From contig URCK01000001.1 in assembly GCA_900546295.1 (NCBI GenBank), positions 30,829 through 94,828 on the forward strand: a stretch of 64,000 nucleotides of DNA, given 5' to 3'. Below, piece by piece: positions 53,953-63,318 of the stretch. The translations under genes and the position numbers were made by a program. The DNA comes from an uncultured Eubacteriales bacterium (GTDB lineage: Bacteria > Bacillota > Clostridia > Oscillospirales > Oscillospiraceae). Each line of letters begins with the position of its first letter. Position 1 is the stretch's first letter. A model generated the notes under the pieces. The model saw only the letters and a program-made list of their open reading frames with translations, had not been told where the DNA came from and did no database searches.

Positions 53953-56586
53953 TTATTTCTTCATTGCGGCGGCGGAAGCGTCGAGCTTCTCAATGAGCGC
54001 GCGGAGCTTTTCCGCGTCGGCGCGCGCGCCGTTCACAACGGCCTCGGGCGCCTTGGCGAGGAAGCCCTGATTGCTCAGCTTGTTCTCGATGCCGGCGAGC
54101 TGCTTTTCGGCGTTTGCCTTCTCCTTGGCAATGCGCGCAAGCTCCTTTTCAAAGTCGACCAGCTCTGCAAGCGGCATGAAGATGCGCGCAGCGTGGGTGT
54201 CGACCTCAACCTTGCCGTCCGCGTCGATGGCGGCGTCAGCCGGAACGATCGTCACATCGCTTGCGGAGGCAAGGCGCGTGAAGAACGGGATACCGGCGGT
54301 AAAGCTCACCTCGTTCGCGGTCGAAACGGTGTAGTGCACCTTCTTCGACGGGGCAACGTTCATCTCGTTGCGGCGGGCACGGATGGCGGTGATGGCCTCG
54401 ATAACCGTCTGCATCGCCTCCTCCTCGGCCGGGAAGCTGAACTTCTCGTTGTACTCCGGCCACTTGGAGAGCATCAGGAACTCACCCTCGTGCGGCAGCG
54501 CCTGCCAGATCTCCTCGGTGATGAACGGCATGAACGGGTGCAGGAGCTTGAGCGTCTCGATGAGGACATAGCAAAGGACGTTCTGCGCGTTCTCGCGCGC
54601 GGCGGGATCGTCGCTGTTGAGGCGGTTCTTCGTCAGCTCGATGAACCAGTCGCAGTAGTTGTCCCAGATGAAGTCGTAGATCTTCGCGGACGCGACGCCG
54701 AGCTCGAAAGCGTCCATGTTGTCCGTGACCTCGCGGATGAGCGTATTGAGCTTGGAGAGAATCCACTTGTCCTCGAGCTCGAGCTTTTCAGGCAGTTCGA
54801 CGTGGTCGATCGTCAGGTTCATCATCACGAAGCGGCTCGCGTTCCAGATCTTGTTGCAGAAGTTGCGCATCGCCTCGCACTTTTCGACGTAGAAGCGCAT
54901 GTCGTTGCCCGGGGAGTTGCCGGTGATGAGGTTGAAGCGCAGCGCGTCCGCACCGTACTTGTCGGCCATCTCCAGCGGGTCGATGCCGTTGCCGAGGGAC
55001 TTACTCATCTTGCGGCCCTTGTCGTCGCGGACGAGACCGTGGATGAAGACGGTCTTGAACGGCTCCTTCTTCATCTGCTCCATGCCGGAGAAGATCATGC
55101 GCGCGACCCAGAAGAAGATGATATCATAGCCCGTAACCATGACGGACGTGGGATACCAGTAGTTGAGGTCGGCTGCATTCGTATCGGGCCAGCCCATCGT
55201 GGAGAAGGGCCAGAGCGCGGAAGAGAACCAGGTGTCGAGCACGTCCTCCTCGCGCGTCAGGTGCTTGCAGCCGCACTTTTCGCATTCCGTCGGGTCGTCG
55301 CGCTTGACGTTGATGTGGCCGCACTCGTCGCAGTACCACGCGGGGATCTGATGGCCCCACCAGAGCTGACGGGAGATGCACCAGTCGTGCACGTTCTCCA
55401 TCCAGTTGATGTAGGTCTTGGTGAAACGCTCGGGCACGAACTTGATCGTGCCGTCGTTCACGACGCGAATGGCCTCCTTGGCAAGCGGCTCCATCTTGAC
55501 GAACCACTGCGCGGAGATGAGCGGCTCAACGTCGTTGTGGCAGCGATAGCACGTGCCGACATTGTGGGAGTAAGGCTCGGTCTTGACGAGGTAGCCCTGC
55601 TCCTCTAAATCCTTGACGATGGCCTTGCGGCACTCGTAGCGGTCCATGCCGTTGTACTTGCCGCCGTTTTCGTTGATCGTACCGTCGTCGGCGATGACGC
55701 GGATGACCTCAAGGTTGTGGCGCAGGCCCACTTCAAAGTCGTTCGGGTCGTGCGCGGGGGTCATCTTAACAGCGCCCGTGCCGAAGCCGATCTCGCAGTA
55801 TTCGTCGCCCACGATGGGAATTTCGCGGTTCATAATGGGCAGGATGCAGGTCTTGCCGATGAGGTGCTTGAACTTCTCGTCCTCAGGGTTGACCGCAACG
55901 CCCGTATCGCCCATCATCGTCTCAGGACGGGTGGTGGCGACGACGATATCGCCGCTGCCGTCAGAGAGCGGATAGCGGATATACCAGAGGCTGCCGGGCT
56001 TATCGACATACTCGACCTCCGCGTCGGAGAGCGCGGTCAGGCAATGGGGGCACCAGTTGATGATGCGGCTGCCCTTGTAGATGAGACCCTTGTCGTAGAG
56101 CTCGCAGAAGGTCTCGCGCACGGCCTTGGAGCAGCCCTCGTCCATCGTGAAGCGGGAGCGCGACCAGTCGCAGCTCGCACCCATCTTCTTCTGCTGCTCG
56201 ACGATGCGGTTGCCGTACTTTTCCTTCCACTGCCACACGCGCTGCAAGAACTTCTCGCGGCCGAGATCGTAGCGCGTCAGGCCTTCTTTGGTGCGCAGCT
56301 CCTCTTCGACCTTGATCTGCGTGGCGATACCCGCGTGATCGGTGCCGGGGAGCCACAGGGCGGAGTAGCCCTGCATGCGCTTAAAGCGCGTCAGGATATC
56401 CTGAAGGGTCGAGTCCATCGCGTGACCCATGTGCAGCTGGCCAGTGACGTTCGGCGGCGGCATAACGATGGAAAAGGGCTTTTTGTCGGGGTCTGGCTCG
56501 GCCTTGAAGCAGTCGTGGTCCATCCACATCTGGTAGATGCGGCCTTCGACCTGCTGCGGCTCATAGATCTTGGGTAATTCTTTCAT
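53953..56586 (-). CDS. valS: Valyl-tRNA synthetase
   Basis: 877 residues, class I. The HIGH box is in PPPNVTGQLHMGHAMD, the KMSKS loop is GRKMSKSLGNGIDPL, the CP1 editing domain is present, and a Zn-ribbon (CDECGHINVKRDD, CEKCGC) follows it. The C-terminal coiled-coil arm is complete. It is downstream of a Val T-box and a frameshifted membrane gene. Confidence 0.97.
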   Translation of the reverse strand: MKELPKIYEPQQVEGRIYQMWMDHDCFKAEPDPDKKPFSIVMPPPNVTGQLHMGHAMDSTLQDILTRFKRMQGYSALWLPGTDHAGIATQIKVEEELRTKEGLTRYDLGREKFLQRVWQWKEKYGNRIVEQQKKMGASCDWSRSRFTMDEGCSKAVRETFCELYDKGLIYKGSRIINWCPHCLTALSDAEVEYVDKPGSLWYIRYPLSDGSGDIVVATTRPETMMGDTGVAVNPEDEKFKHLIGKTCILPIMNREIPIVGDEYCEIGFGTGAVKMTPAHDPNDFEVGLRHNLEVIRVIADDGTINENGGKYNGMDRYECRKAIVKDLEEQGYLVKTEPYSHNVGTCYRCHNDVEPLISAQWFVKMEPLAKEAIRVVNDGTIKFVPERFTKTYINWMENVHDWCISRQLWWGHQIPAWYCDECGHINVKRDDPTECEKCGCKHLTREEDVLDTWFSSALWPFSTMGWPDTNAADLNYWYPTSVMVTGYDIIFFWVARMIFSGMEQMKKEPFKTVFIHGLVRDDKGRKMSKSLGNGIDPLEMADKYGADALRFNLITGNSPGNDMRFYVEKCEAMRNFCNKIWNASRFVMMNLTIDHVELPEKLELEDKWILSKLNTLIREVTDNMDAFELGVASAKIYDFIWDNYCDWFIELTKNRLNSDDPAARENAQNVLCYVLIETLKLLHPFMPFITEEIWQALPHEGEFLMLSKWPEYNEKFSFPAEEEAMQTVIEAITAIRARRNEMNVAPSKKVHYTVSTANEVSFTAGIPFFTRLASASDVTIVPADAAIDADGKVEVDTHAARIFMPLAELVDFEKELARIAKEKANAEKQLAGIENKLSNQGFLAKAPEAVVNGARADAEKLRALIEKLDASAAAMKK

Positions 56587-56623
56587 TGGCTTTCTCCTAT
56601 CTTGAAACTTTGATCATGATTTT

Positions 56624-57251
56624 TTATATTTCTTCCGTTTGGTATACAGGGATCGCTCGAGAGGCTAGCAATGCGGTGAATGCTGCCGCGTCGCCCGATA
56701 GGTCTTTTTTCTGCAAAAGGGTCGCCTTCCCGCCATAGGTCAGAAGATATAGCCGCGGCGTTTCGATGAGCATTTCCATCTCTTCATACGGCACGGCGCG
56801 CGCCGTCCTGCGTGATGACCTTCATCCCCTCGTCGTCAAAAACGACCTGCACGCTCGCTTCCGCAAGGCCGCTCGTATTTTGCAGCATTCCTGCCGCCGC
56901 TCGGCGGAACGAGCCTTTCCTCCGCGCAGGGCGCTGCCGCAGAAGGCTTGAAATGCCCAATAACATAAAGAAGGCGCCCGCAATGAGCGGTGTACGCAGC
57001 TCCTTTGGCTCCATCACCCCCGGGATCGCCAGAAAAAGTCCCGCGAGGATCAGCACCCACGGAAGGATCTTCCGTAAAACTCCTTTCCGCCCGTTGCCCC
57101 GCGCCGCATAGCGATTGAGGGCGTCCGTTTTTTTCCACATTCCTGGCAGCGATGTGCGGGAGAAGATCTCCATCCGCTTCTCAAGCGCCGCGGCGAGTTC
57201 TTCTTCCAATCCCGCTTTACAGGCTGTGGGTGCAAAAATGTACTGTTCCAT
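56624..57251 (-). pseudogene. YcxB-like membrane protein gene with a frameshift
   Basis: The frame starts MEQYIFAPTACKAG at 57251, with a GGAGAG site, has two membrane helices (about residues 60-100) and runs to FDDEGMKVITQDGARR, then hits a stop at 56784. Shifting by one base in the GCGCGCGCC run (about 56787-56795) restores a sensible continuation: VPYEEMEMLIETPRLYLLTYGG, a further 35 residues, then a stop at 56624, just before valS. The restored C-terminus (PYEEMEMLIETPRLYLL) looks like YcxB-type proteins. It may be a real mutation or a sequencing error. It shares the Val T-box transcript. Confidence 0.72.
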
Positions 57252-57265
57252 TCTCTCCTCCCAAA

Positions 57266-57505
57266 AGCAAAAACGCCCCGAGCAGCGAAAGCTGCTCAGG
57301 GCGATCAAAAAACCGTGGTACCACCTGAATTCCCGCACTTGCGGACACTCATAGCTCTGTAACGGGAGTTCCCGTCCGGCTTACTCTTCCTTCAGCGCGG
57401 CAGCTCCGAGGCGACTTCCCCGCATCCTTCACAAGGGCTTTCACCATCCGCCCTCTCTCTTTGCATCCGGATACAGATACTGCTCCTCTTCTTCGCTTTT
57501 TCCAC
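57266..57505 (-). promoter_or_regulatory. T-box riboswitch, Val specifier, for the membrane gene-valS operon
   Basis: T-box AGGTGGTACCACGG on the minus strand (plus 57313-57327). Terminator hairpin CGCCCTGAGCAGC/GCTGCTCGGGGCG (57274-57303) with five Ts. The likely specifier is GUC at 57413-57415, followed by G and CCTC, in the same frame as the Tyr and Ala leaders. Confidence 0.92.
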
Positions 57506-57510
57506 GCTGA

Positions 57511-57539
57511 ATCATACCGTTTTTTGCGCCGCTTGTCAA
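57511..57539 (-). promoter_or_regulatory. Sigma-A promoter for the Val T-box leader
   Basis: -35 TTGACA (57534-57539), 17-base spacer, -10 TATGAT (57511-57516), minus strand. The -35 box contains the sigE stop codon. Confidence 0.85.
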
Positions 57540-58258
57540 CTCATTTTGAGGATTTCCTTCTTGAGGTGCGCGATGATGCGCTTTTCAAGCCGCGAGATAT
57601 AGCTCTGCGAAATGCCCATGCGGTCGGCGACCTCCTTCTGCGTCTTTTCCTCCCCGCCGCCAAGGCCGAAGCGCAGCGTGATGATCTCCTTTTCCCTTGC
57701 ATTGAGCCGGCTGACCGCGTCCATCAGCAGCTCTCGGTCTACGTCATCCTCGATGGGCTTCATCACCATGTCCTCGTCGGTACCGAGAATGTCGGAGAGC
57801 AGCAGCTCGTTGCCGTCCCAGTCGGTGTTGAGCGGCTCGTCAAAGCTGACCTCGGACTTCTGCGGCGCGGTCTTTCGCAGGTGCATGAGAATTTCATTCT
57901 CGATGCAGCGCGAGGCATAGGTTGCAAGCTTGATGTTCTTGTCGCTGCGGTAGGTGTTCACCGCCTTGATAAGCCCGATCGTGCCGATGGAGATGAGGTC
58001 TTCGATGTTGATGCCCGTATTTTCAAAGCGCCGCGCGATGTAGGCAACAAGGCGAAGATTTCGCTCAATGAGCGTACTCCGCACGCTCTCGTCGCCTGCG
58101 TCCATGCGCGCGATCAGCGCCGCTTCCTCCGCCCGCTCGAGCGGTGGCGGCAGCGTGTCGCTGCCGCCGATGTAGAAAATGCCCCGCCGCGCAAGAAGCC
58201 CCCAGTCGATGAGCCGAAAGCGCAGCCTATCCCATAGCCGTTTGAGTCGTTGCCGCAT
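57536..58258 (-). CDS. sigE: RNA polymerase sigma E precursor, mother cell
   Basis: 240 residues. The N-terminal pro-sequence ([19 protein letters not shown]) leads to [13 protein letters not shown], the region cut by SpoIIGA in pro-sigma E. Regions 2 ([21 protein letters not shown]) and 4 ([22 protein letters not shown]) are complete. It overlaps spoIIGA by 32 bases. Confidence 0.96.
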   Translation of the reverse strand: MRQRLKRLWDRLRFRLIDWGLLARRGIFYIGGSDTLPPPLERAEEAALIARMDAGDESVRSTLIERNLRLVAYIARRFENTGINIEDLISIGTIGLIKAVNTYRSDKNIKLATYASRCIENEILMHLRKTAPQKSEVSFDEPLNTDWDGNELLLSDILGTDEDMVMKPIEDDVDRELLMDAVSRLNAREKEIITLRFGLGGGEEKTQKEVADRMGISQSYISRLEKRIIAHLKKEILKMS

Positions 58259-59048
58259 CCTTTTCCCCCTTTTCGCATCCCTCGCACCAGAGTCCCGCGT
58301 ATGCGCCGCCGTCGCCGGGCGGCCGCTCCGTCAGCGCGACCGAGCGCGCGCCCAGGTTTTTCCCGTCAAGTATGATCCCTTCACAGTGCAGCAGCGGCAG
58401 CGTTCCGTCCGTCTGACTCACGCTGCAATACGGGATGCGCGGCAGCGCTGCCGCCTCTTTTTCGCTCACAAGGTCTCCCAGCGCGTGACGGTCGATGACC
58501 GCCACGCCCAGCCCCGTCGCAGGGTCCGAAAGCGTGTTGCCCGTGTCGCGCAGGAGGCGCACGCGGACAGTCTTGCCTCGGCAGGTGATGACCGCCTCCG
58601 CGACCTCCCCGCCCGTGCGCGCCGCGCCGAAGCGAAAAACGACCGAGATGAGCAGATAGGAAAGCCCCGCCGCGAGCAAAAAAACGCCCCACGGAAGGTC
58701 CGCCGCCACAACGCCGCGCGCAAGGCGCGTCATCGCCCCCGTCCCCTGCCCCAGCAGCACGACTGTGCCGCCGAAGCCGCAGGAGATGAGGAAAAAGAGC
58801 AGCGTCAGCTTGACCGCCCGCCCGCTGCCGGAAAAGGCCGCCGCACCCATCAGCGCGAGCGCGAGCAACAGGAGAAGTGCGCTGCGCGGCAGGAAAAGCT
58901 GCACCACCGCATACGCCCCGCCGACCGCCGCGCCGCGCAAAAGTCTTCGCCGCGCGACCGTCCGCCCGGCAAGCCGTGCCGCGCCGAACAACAGCAGATA
59001 ATCGAGCAGGAAATTGAACGCCAGCACGCTCTCTACATAGATGACCAT
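58227..59048 (-). CDS. spoIIGA: Sigma E processing peptidase SpoIIGA
   Basis: 273 residues. Five or so membrane helices in the first half, then a cytoplasmic aspartic protease domain with the DTGN active site in [15 protein letters not shown]. Activates pro-sigma E after a SpoIIR signal from the forespore. The ATG at 59048 has AAAGGAGG. The C-terminal tail overlapping sigE is less conserved. Confidence 0.94.
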   Translation of the reverse strand: MVIYVESVLAFNFLLDYLLLFGAARLAGRTVARRRLLRGAAVGGAYAVVQLFLPRSALLLLLALALMGAAAFSGSGRAVKLTLLFFLISCGFGGTVVLLGQGTGAMTRLARGVVAADLPWGVFLLAAGLSYLLISVVFRFGAARTGGEVAEAVITCRGKTVRVRLLRDTGNTLSDPATGLGVAVIDRHALGDLVSEKEAAALPRIPYCSVSQTDGTLPLLHCEGIILDGKNLGARSVALTERPPGDGGAYAGLWCEGCEKGEKDAATTQTAMG

Positions 59049-59127
59049 CGCGCACCTCCTTTGACGGAAGTCCATTATAGCCGCCGCGTGGACAGGAAAA
59101 GGGCGAAAGCCGCCGTGCCCGGAGACA

Positions 59128-59172
59128 GAAAAAGGGATATCTCTTCCCCAAAGAAGAGATATCCCTTTCTTG
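59128..59172 (-). terminator. Terminator of the rarA-DUF951 operon
   Basis: Stem AAAGGGATATCTCTT/AAGAGATATCCCTTT with a T tract on the minus strand. The stem sequence is nearly the same as the terminal hairpin of the dispersed repeats at 20.2 and 27.8 kb. Confidence 0.82.
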
Positions 59173-59211
59173 ATTTTTTTCGCGCGGCATCTGCCGCGAT
59201 GTTCCGTTCTC

Positions 59212-59301
59212 TTACAGGTAGGGAATGATCATCGACGCCACCAGCGATAAGATCATCACCGCGACCAGCAGGATCGCAACGGCACGAGTCTTTTTATTCA
59301 T
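59212..59301 (-). CDS. 29-residue membrane peptide
   Basis: MNKKTRAVAILLVAVMILSL, then VASMIIPYL: a short basic head and one membrane helix. GGAGG lies five bases before the ATG, and the start overlaps the DUF951 stop by eight bases, so translation is probably coupled. Similar tiny peptides behind DUF951 genes occur in Clostridia. Function unknown. Confidence 0.72.
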   Translation of the reverse strand: MNKKTRAVAILLVAVMILSLVASMIIPYL

Positions 59302-59488
59302 GAGGTTCCTCCCTTTCCAGAATTTTCTTGATGCCCTTTTCCGCCTTGGCGCGCGGCAGCATCACCTCGCGTCCGCAGCGCGTGCATTTGAGCTTGATGT
59401 CCATGCCCACGCGCGTCACGAGCCATATCTTCTCGCCGCAGGGATGCGGCTTCTTCATTTCGACAATATCGTTCAATCTCAGGTCCAT
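59294..59488 (-). CDS. DUF951-family protein
   Basis: 64 residues. LRLNDIVEMKKPHPCGEKIW and IKLKCTRCGREVMLPRAKAE are the DUF951 pattern, with three Cys of a possible metal site. It follows rarA by four bases. Function unknown. Confidence 0.9.
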   Translation of the reverse strand: MDLRLNDIVEMKKPHPCGEKIWLVTRVGMDIKLKCTRCGREVMLPRAKAEKGIKKILEREEPHE

Positions 59489-59492
59489 GCCT

Positions 59493-60758
59493 TCACCCCT
59501 TGATCGCTTCCCAGTACTGCGCGGCGGCGCGTTCAGTCTTGTTGTCGCCGTAGCGGTAATACTGCGCATTTTTGAGTTCGTCCGGCAGATACTGCTGCTT
59601 CACCCAATGGTTCGGGTAGGAATGGGGATATTTGTAATGCTGCCCCTGCGCGCCGCCGGTCGAATCGGCGTGGACATTCTGGAGGCAGCGCGGGAAGTTG
59701 CCGCACTTGCCCGCCTTCACGTCCGCCCACGCGCCGGAAATGCCCTCGATGACGCTGTTGGACTTGGGCGCGGTGGCGAGCAGGATCGCCGCCTGCGCAA
59801 GCGGCAGCTGCGCCTCAGGGAGACCGAGCTGCATCGCGGTATCGACGCAGGATTTGACGATGGTGATGGCCTGCGGGTAGGCCATGCCCACATCCTCGCT
59901 CGCCGAGCAGAGAAGACGGCGGCACGGGGTCACAAGGTCGCCCGCCTCCAGAAATCTTGCGAGGTAATGGAGCGCCGCGTCCGGGTCGCTGCCGCGCAGC
60001 GACTTCATCAGCGCGCTCGCGCAGTCGTACATCGCGTCGCCGCCCTTGTCGTAGCGCATGGCGCTGCGCTGCGCGACCTCGGAAGCGTCTTCGCTTTTCA
60101 GCCGCAATTCTCCATGAACGGCCTCCGCCGCCTCGTATAAAAGCTCGCAGGCGCTCACGGCCTTGCGCACATCACCGCCGCACTGCTGCGCGATCACGCG
60201 CGGCACATCCTCCTCCCAGGAAAGCGGCAGCTCGCTGCGTGCTTTCAGGATGCCGAGCGCGCGCTCGACCGCAGGGATCGTTTCCGCCGCGCTGACATTC
60301 TTGAATTCAAACACCGTCGAGCGCGAGAGCAGCGCGCCGTAGACATAGAAGTACGGATTCTCCGTCGTTGAGGCGATGAGCGTGATGGAGCCGTTTTCCA
60401 TGAACTCCAGCAGGCTCTGCTGCTGCTTTTTGTTGAAATACTGAATTTCGTCGAGATAGAGCAGTATCCCGCCCGGCGCCATCATCGTGCCGACGTCGGA
60501 AATGATGCTCTTGACGTCCTGCAAGCTTGCGGTCGTCGCGTTCAGGCGATAGAGGGTCTTGTTCGTGCGGTTGGCGATGATGTTGGCGATCGTCGTCTTT
60601 CCCGTGCCGGAGGGGCCGTAGAAGATCATATTCGCGCTCGAGCCGGACTCGATGAGCCGGCGCAGCAGCGCGCCTTTTCCAAGCAAATGCTTCTGACCAA
60701 CGACCTCGTCGAGCGTCAGCGGGCGGATCTCATCCGCCAAAGGTCTTTTTTCACTCAT
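59493..60758 (-). CDS. rarA: Replication-associated recombination protein RarA (MgsA)
   Basis: 421 residues, AAA+ ATPase of the clamp-loader clade. Walker A is FYGPSGTGKTTIANII, Walker B is LLYLDEIQYFNKKQQ, sensor 1 is LIASTTENPYF; the C-terminal tetramerisation domain ends with HYKYPHSYPNHWVKQQYLPD. Works at stalled forks. It starts one base after the LURP-one-like gene. Confidence 0.96.
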   Translation of the reverse strand: MSEKRPLADEIRPLTLDEVVGQKHLLGKGALLRRLIESGSSANMIFYGPSGTGKTTIANIIANRTNKTLYRLNATTASLQDVKSIISDVGTMMAPGGILLYLDEIQYFNKKQQQSLLEFMENGSITLIASTTENPYFYVYGALLSRSTVFEFKNVSAAETIPAVERALGILKARSELPLSWEEDVPRVIAQQCGGDVRKAVSACELLYEAAEAVHGELRLKSEDASEVAQRSAMRYDKGGDAMYDCASALMKSLRGSDPDAALHYLARFLEAGDLVTPCRRLLCSASEDVGMAYPQAITIVKSCVDTAMQLGLPEAQLPLAQAAILLATAPKSNSVIEGISGAWADVKAGKCGNFPRCLQNVHADSTGGAQGQHYKYPHSYPNHWVKQQYLPDELKNAQYYRYGDNKTERAAAQYWEAIKG

Positions 60759-60759
60759 A

Positions 60760-61233
60760 TCAGTTGTTCCTGCTGCATTTTTCCGCGTCGATGGCCATCA
60801 CGACCATCAGTGCGCCCAGCGCATCCTTGGGATCGGCAACGTCGATGACGTAGGTATCCGTCCAGTGAAAGAGTTCCTTCGTGATGGTGGCGATGCAGCC
60901 GCGCGAAGGGCTGTCGATCGTGTAATCCCATTCCATGAAGCTGCCGTTCACCTCCCAATCGCTGCACTCGAGCGTGAAGCGCGGGGTAAAGAACGTGAAT
61001 TCTTTGCAGATGCAGCCGTAATACTCCTCGCCGATGTAAAGCTCAAACTTGGGAAGAAAGGTCAGCACCCGCTGCTGCACGGTGCCGATGTGCTCGCCCG
61101 CGGCATTCAGGATATGCAGGCAATGTCCCCACGCGAGCTTGCCCTCGACTGTAAAGACGGTATTGCCGGCCTCGTCGTAGATATCGTAGCTATCAAACCA
61201 CGAAAAGAAGCGCTGCTTGAACAGTAATTTCAT
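60760..61233 (-). CDS. LURP-one/Tubby-like protein
   Basis: 157 residues. KLLFKQRFFSWFDSYDIYDE, NTVFTVEGKLAWGHCLHI, FELYIGEEYYGCICKEFTF and TDTYVIDVADPKDALGALMVV give the beta-barrel LURP-one pattern found in many Firmicutes. The ATG at 61233 is preferred over the GTG before it; GGGAGG lies upstream. Function unknown, possibly membrane-associated. Confidence 0.85.
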   Translation of the reverse strand: MKLLFKQRFFSWFDSYDIYDEAGNTVFTVEGKLAWGHCLHILNAAGEHIGTVQQRVLTFLPKFELYIGEEYYGCICKEFTFFTPRFTLECSDWEVNGSFMEWDYTIDSPSRGCIATITKELFHWTDTYVIDVADPKDALGALMVVMAIDAEKCSRNN

Positions 61234-61368
61234 CACGCGCCCTCCCTTGCAAGAAAGTTCTTTGATTATAGCACGGTTTTCTTTCCTTGCACAGCCTTTT
61301 TGTGTCGATTTTTCCGCTTCCGTGTGCTATACTGTCAGCAATATGGATGAATGTCAGGAGGTCTCGCC

Positions 61369-62007
61369 ATGAAATCCAAAGCCGCCGTCCGACGCATCGT
61401 GGAGGAGCTGAAGGTCCTCTACCCCAACGCGCGCTGCTCGCTCAACTATCAAAAGGACTACGAACTGCTCTTTGCCGTGCGCCTTTCCGCCCAGTGCACC
61501 GATGCGCGCGTAAACATGGTCACGCCCGCGCTCTTTCAGAAATACCCATCGCTCGAAGCCTTTGCAAGCGCGAGCTATGAAGAGGTCGGCGAGGCCATCC
61601 GCTCCTGCGGATTCTACAACACCAAGTCGAAGGATCTCGTCGAGTGCGCGAAGATCCTGCTCGAAAAGCACGGCGGCAAGGTCCCCGGCACGATGGAGGA
61701 GCTCACGGCGCTGCCCGGCATCGGGCGCAAGACGGCGAACCTCATCCTCGGCGATATTTACGGCCAGCCCGCTTACGTCTGCGACACGCACTGCATCCGC
61801 ATCACGGGGCGCCTCGGCCTCACCGACGGCAGCAAGGACCCGCTGAGTGTGGAAAAACAGCTTCGTCAGGTGCTCCCGCCGGAGGAATCGAGCGACTTCT
61901 GCCACCGCATGGTGCTCTTCGGGCGCGACATCTGCACCGCGCGCAAGGCAAACTGCGACGGCTGCCCGCTGAGGAAGGACTGCGACTACGGAAAAGCGCA
62001 GAAATGA
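61369..62007 (+). CDS. nth: Endonuclease III
   Basis: 212 residues. DNA glycosylase/AP lyase for oxidised pyrimidines. The helix-hairpin-helix with catalytic Lys is LPGIGRKTANLILG, the catalytic Asp is in CDTHCIRITGRLG, and the [4Fe-4S] ligands follow C-X6-C-X2-C-X5-C (CTARKANCDGCPLRKDC). The ATG at 61369 has an AGGAGG site. Confidence 0.97.
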   Translation: MKSKAAVRRIVEELKVLYPNARCSLNYQKDYELLFAVRLSAQCTDARVNMVTPALFQKYPSLEAFASASYEEVGEAIRSCGFYNTKSKDLVECAKILLEKHGGKVPGTMEELTALPGIGRKTANLILGDIYGQPAYVCDTHCIRITGRLGLTDGSKDPLSVEKQLRQVLPPEESSDFCHRMVLFGRDICTARKANCDGCPLRKDCDYGKAQK

Positions 62008-62020
62008 TTGCGTTTTTGGC

Positions 62021-62060
62021 AAAAAATATCCCGCATGCTTTCAGCATGCGGGATATTTTT
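62021..62060. terminator. Bidirectional terminator
   Basis: Seventeen-pair stem ATATCCCGCATGCT/AGCATGCGGGATAT with A and T runs, between nth and the anti-sigma-like gene. Confidence 0.9.
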
Positions 62061-62079
62061 CCGCTCAGCGCAGGCTGCC

Positions 62080-62682
62080 TTACCTGCGGCCATAGGGGTC
62101 TTCGTATTTCGTTGAGTTGTACGAGTAGCCATCGTTGTAGCGGATCGTGACAAAGAGCGTTTTTCCCCCGTCCTGCTCATCGCGCAGCAAAACATGGCAA
62201 AGGCCATTTTCATCAAAGCGGTCTGTAATGTCGAGCGACTGGCCGCGGTAGTAGATCATCACCGTGCCGTCATCTTCGTAAACGACCTCGGGCGCGTCGA
62301 GATGCTCTAACATCTCTTCCTCCGTCAGCGCCCGCTCCGTGCCGTCGTCTTCGATGGCGATGCCACCGCCGCCCATCTCGCGCTCGGTGCCGTCCTTTTC
62401 CGGATAGCGCAGGGTGTAGCTTCCCTCGTTTACCGTCAGCGTTGCGTCCGTCATCTCACCGTTGAGCCAGAGCTGCACCGTGCGCTGGATGCCGCCGAGG
62501 TCCGAGGCATAAGCGACGCTGCCGAGCGCCAGCACGAGCGCGGCAGCAAGGCCGATGGTCGCGGCGCGGCGCAGCGCGGGGCGTTTCATTTTCCGTTCTG
62601 TCATCTTCATTACCTCCGTCATCGTGTCCGGGGAGGCGTGCAGCGGCGCGAATGCGCGTTGAAATCTCTCTTTTTCCGTCAT
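62080..62682 (-). CDS. Membrane protein paired with ECF sigma (putative anti-sigma factor)
   Basis: 200 residues. A short cytoplasmic N-terminus (FQRAFAPLHASPDTMTEVMKM), one membrane helix (about residues 40-62, AATIGLAAALVLALGSVAYA), then an acidic extracytoplasmic domain with no family I recognise. Position four bases after the sigma gene and the one-helix topology suggest an anti-sigma role; this is inferred from context. Confidence 0.68.
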   Translation of the reverse strand: MTEKERFQRAFAPLHASPDTMTEVMKMTERKMKRPALRRAATIGLAAALVLALGSVAYASDLGGIQRTVQLWLNGEMTDATLTVNEGSYTLRYPEKDGTEREMGGGGIAIEDDGTERALTEEEMLEHLDAPEVVYEDDGTVMIYYRGQSLDITDRFDENGLCHVLLRDEQDGGKTLFVTIRYNDGYSYNSTKYEDPYGRR

Positions 62683-62686
62683 TGCT

Positions 62687-63157
62687 TTACTCCTCCTCCA
62701 AAATCGTTCTGAGCTTTGCCCTTGCGCGATAAAGTCTTGTGCTGACGGTCTTCTCCGCGATGGAGAGCATCGAGGCGATCTCCGCCGTCGAGTATCCTTC
62801 GTAGTAAAAGAGCAGCAGCGGCACGCGGTATTTTTTGTCGAGCGCCATCACGGCTTTGAACAGTTCTTCGTCCCGCGGCTGCTCGAAAGACAGCGTCTCG
62901 GCGTAGTCGTCGATATCCTCGTGCCTGTGCCACGGCGAGCGGAAGAGCATCTTGCAGCGATTGACGGTGACGCGGATGAGCCAGTTTTTCAAGTGGGCGT
63001 CCGATTCGAACGCCTTGTCCGTTTTGTACAGCTCTACCAATACGTCCTGCGTCACATCGTTGGCGTCGTCCGGGTTCTTGAGCCAGCCGTAGGCCACGCG
63101 AAAGATCGTGTCCATGTACTTTTCCGCAATTTGGGCAAATGCTTCGTTTGAAAACAT
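62687..63157 (-). CDS. ECF-type RNA polymerase sigma factor
   Basis: 156 residues. Region 2 is FRVAYGWLKNPDDANDVTQDVLVELYKT, and region 4 is VPLLLFYYEGYSTAEIASML plus VSTRLYRARAKLRTIL. The ATG at 63157 has GAGGAG. The signal it answers is unknown. Divergent from two small genes; no sigma-specific promoter is evident to me. Confidence 0.92.
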   Translation of the reverse strand: MFSNEAFAQIAEKYMDTIFRVAYGWLKNPDDANDVTQDVLVELYKTDKAFESDAHLKNWLIRVTVNRCKMLFRSPWHRHEDIDDYAETLSFEQPRDEELFKAVMALDKKYRVPLLLFYYEGYSTAEIASMLSIAEKTVSTRLYRARAKLRTILEEE

Positions 63158-63318
63158 ATATGTTTCTCTCCTCAAAGGCCTTACACCATGTATGTGCGCG
63201 AGCGGGGCATTTTCTTTCATATTTTTTTCAAACCGCAAAATTTTCTCTTTTCTTCAGGCACGCTCGCGCCGCCGCGCTCATATACTGCCATGAGATCAAT
63301 GGATGCGGAGGCCGTCAA

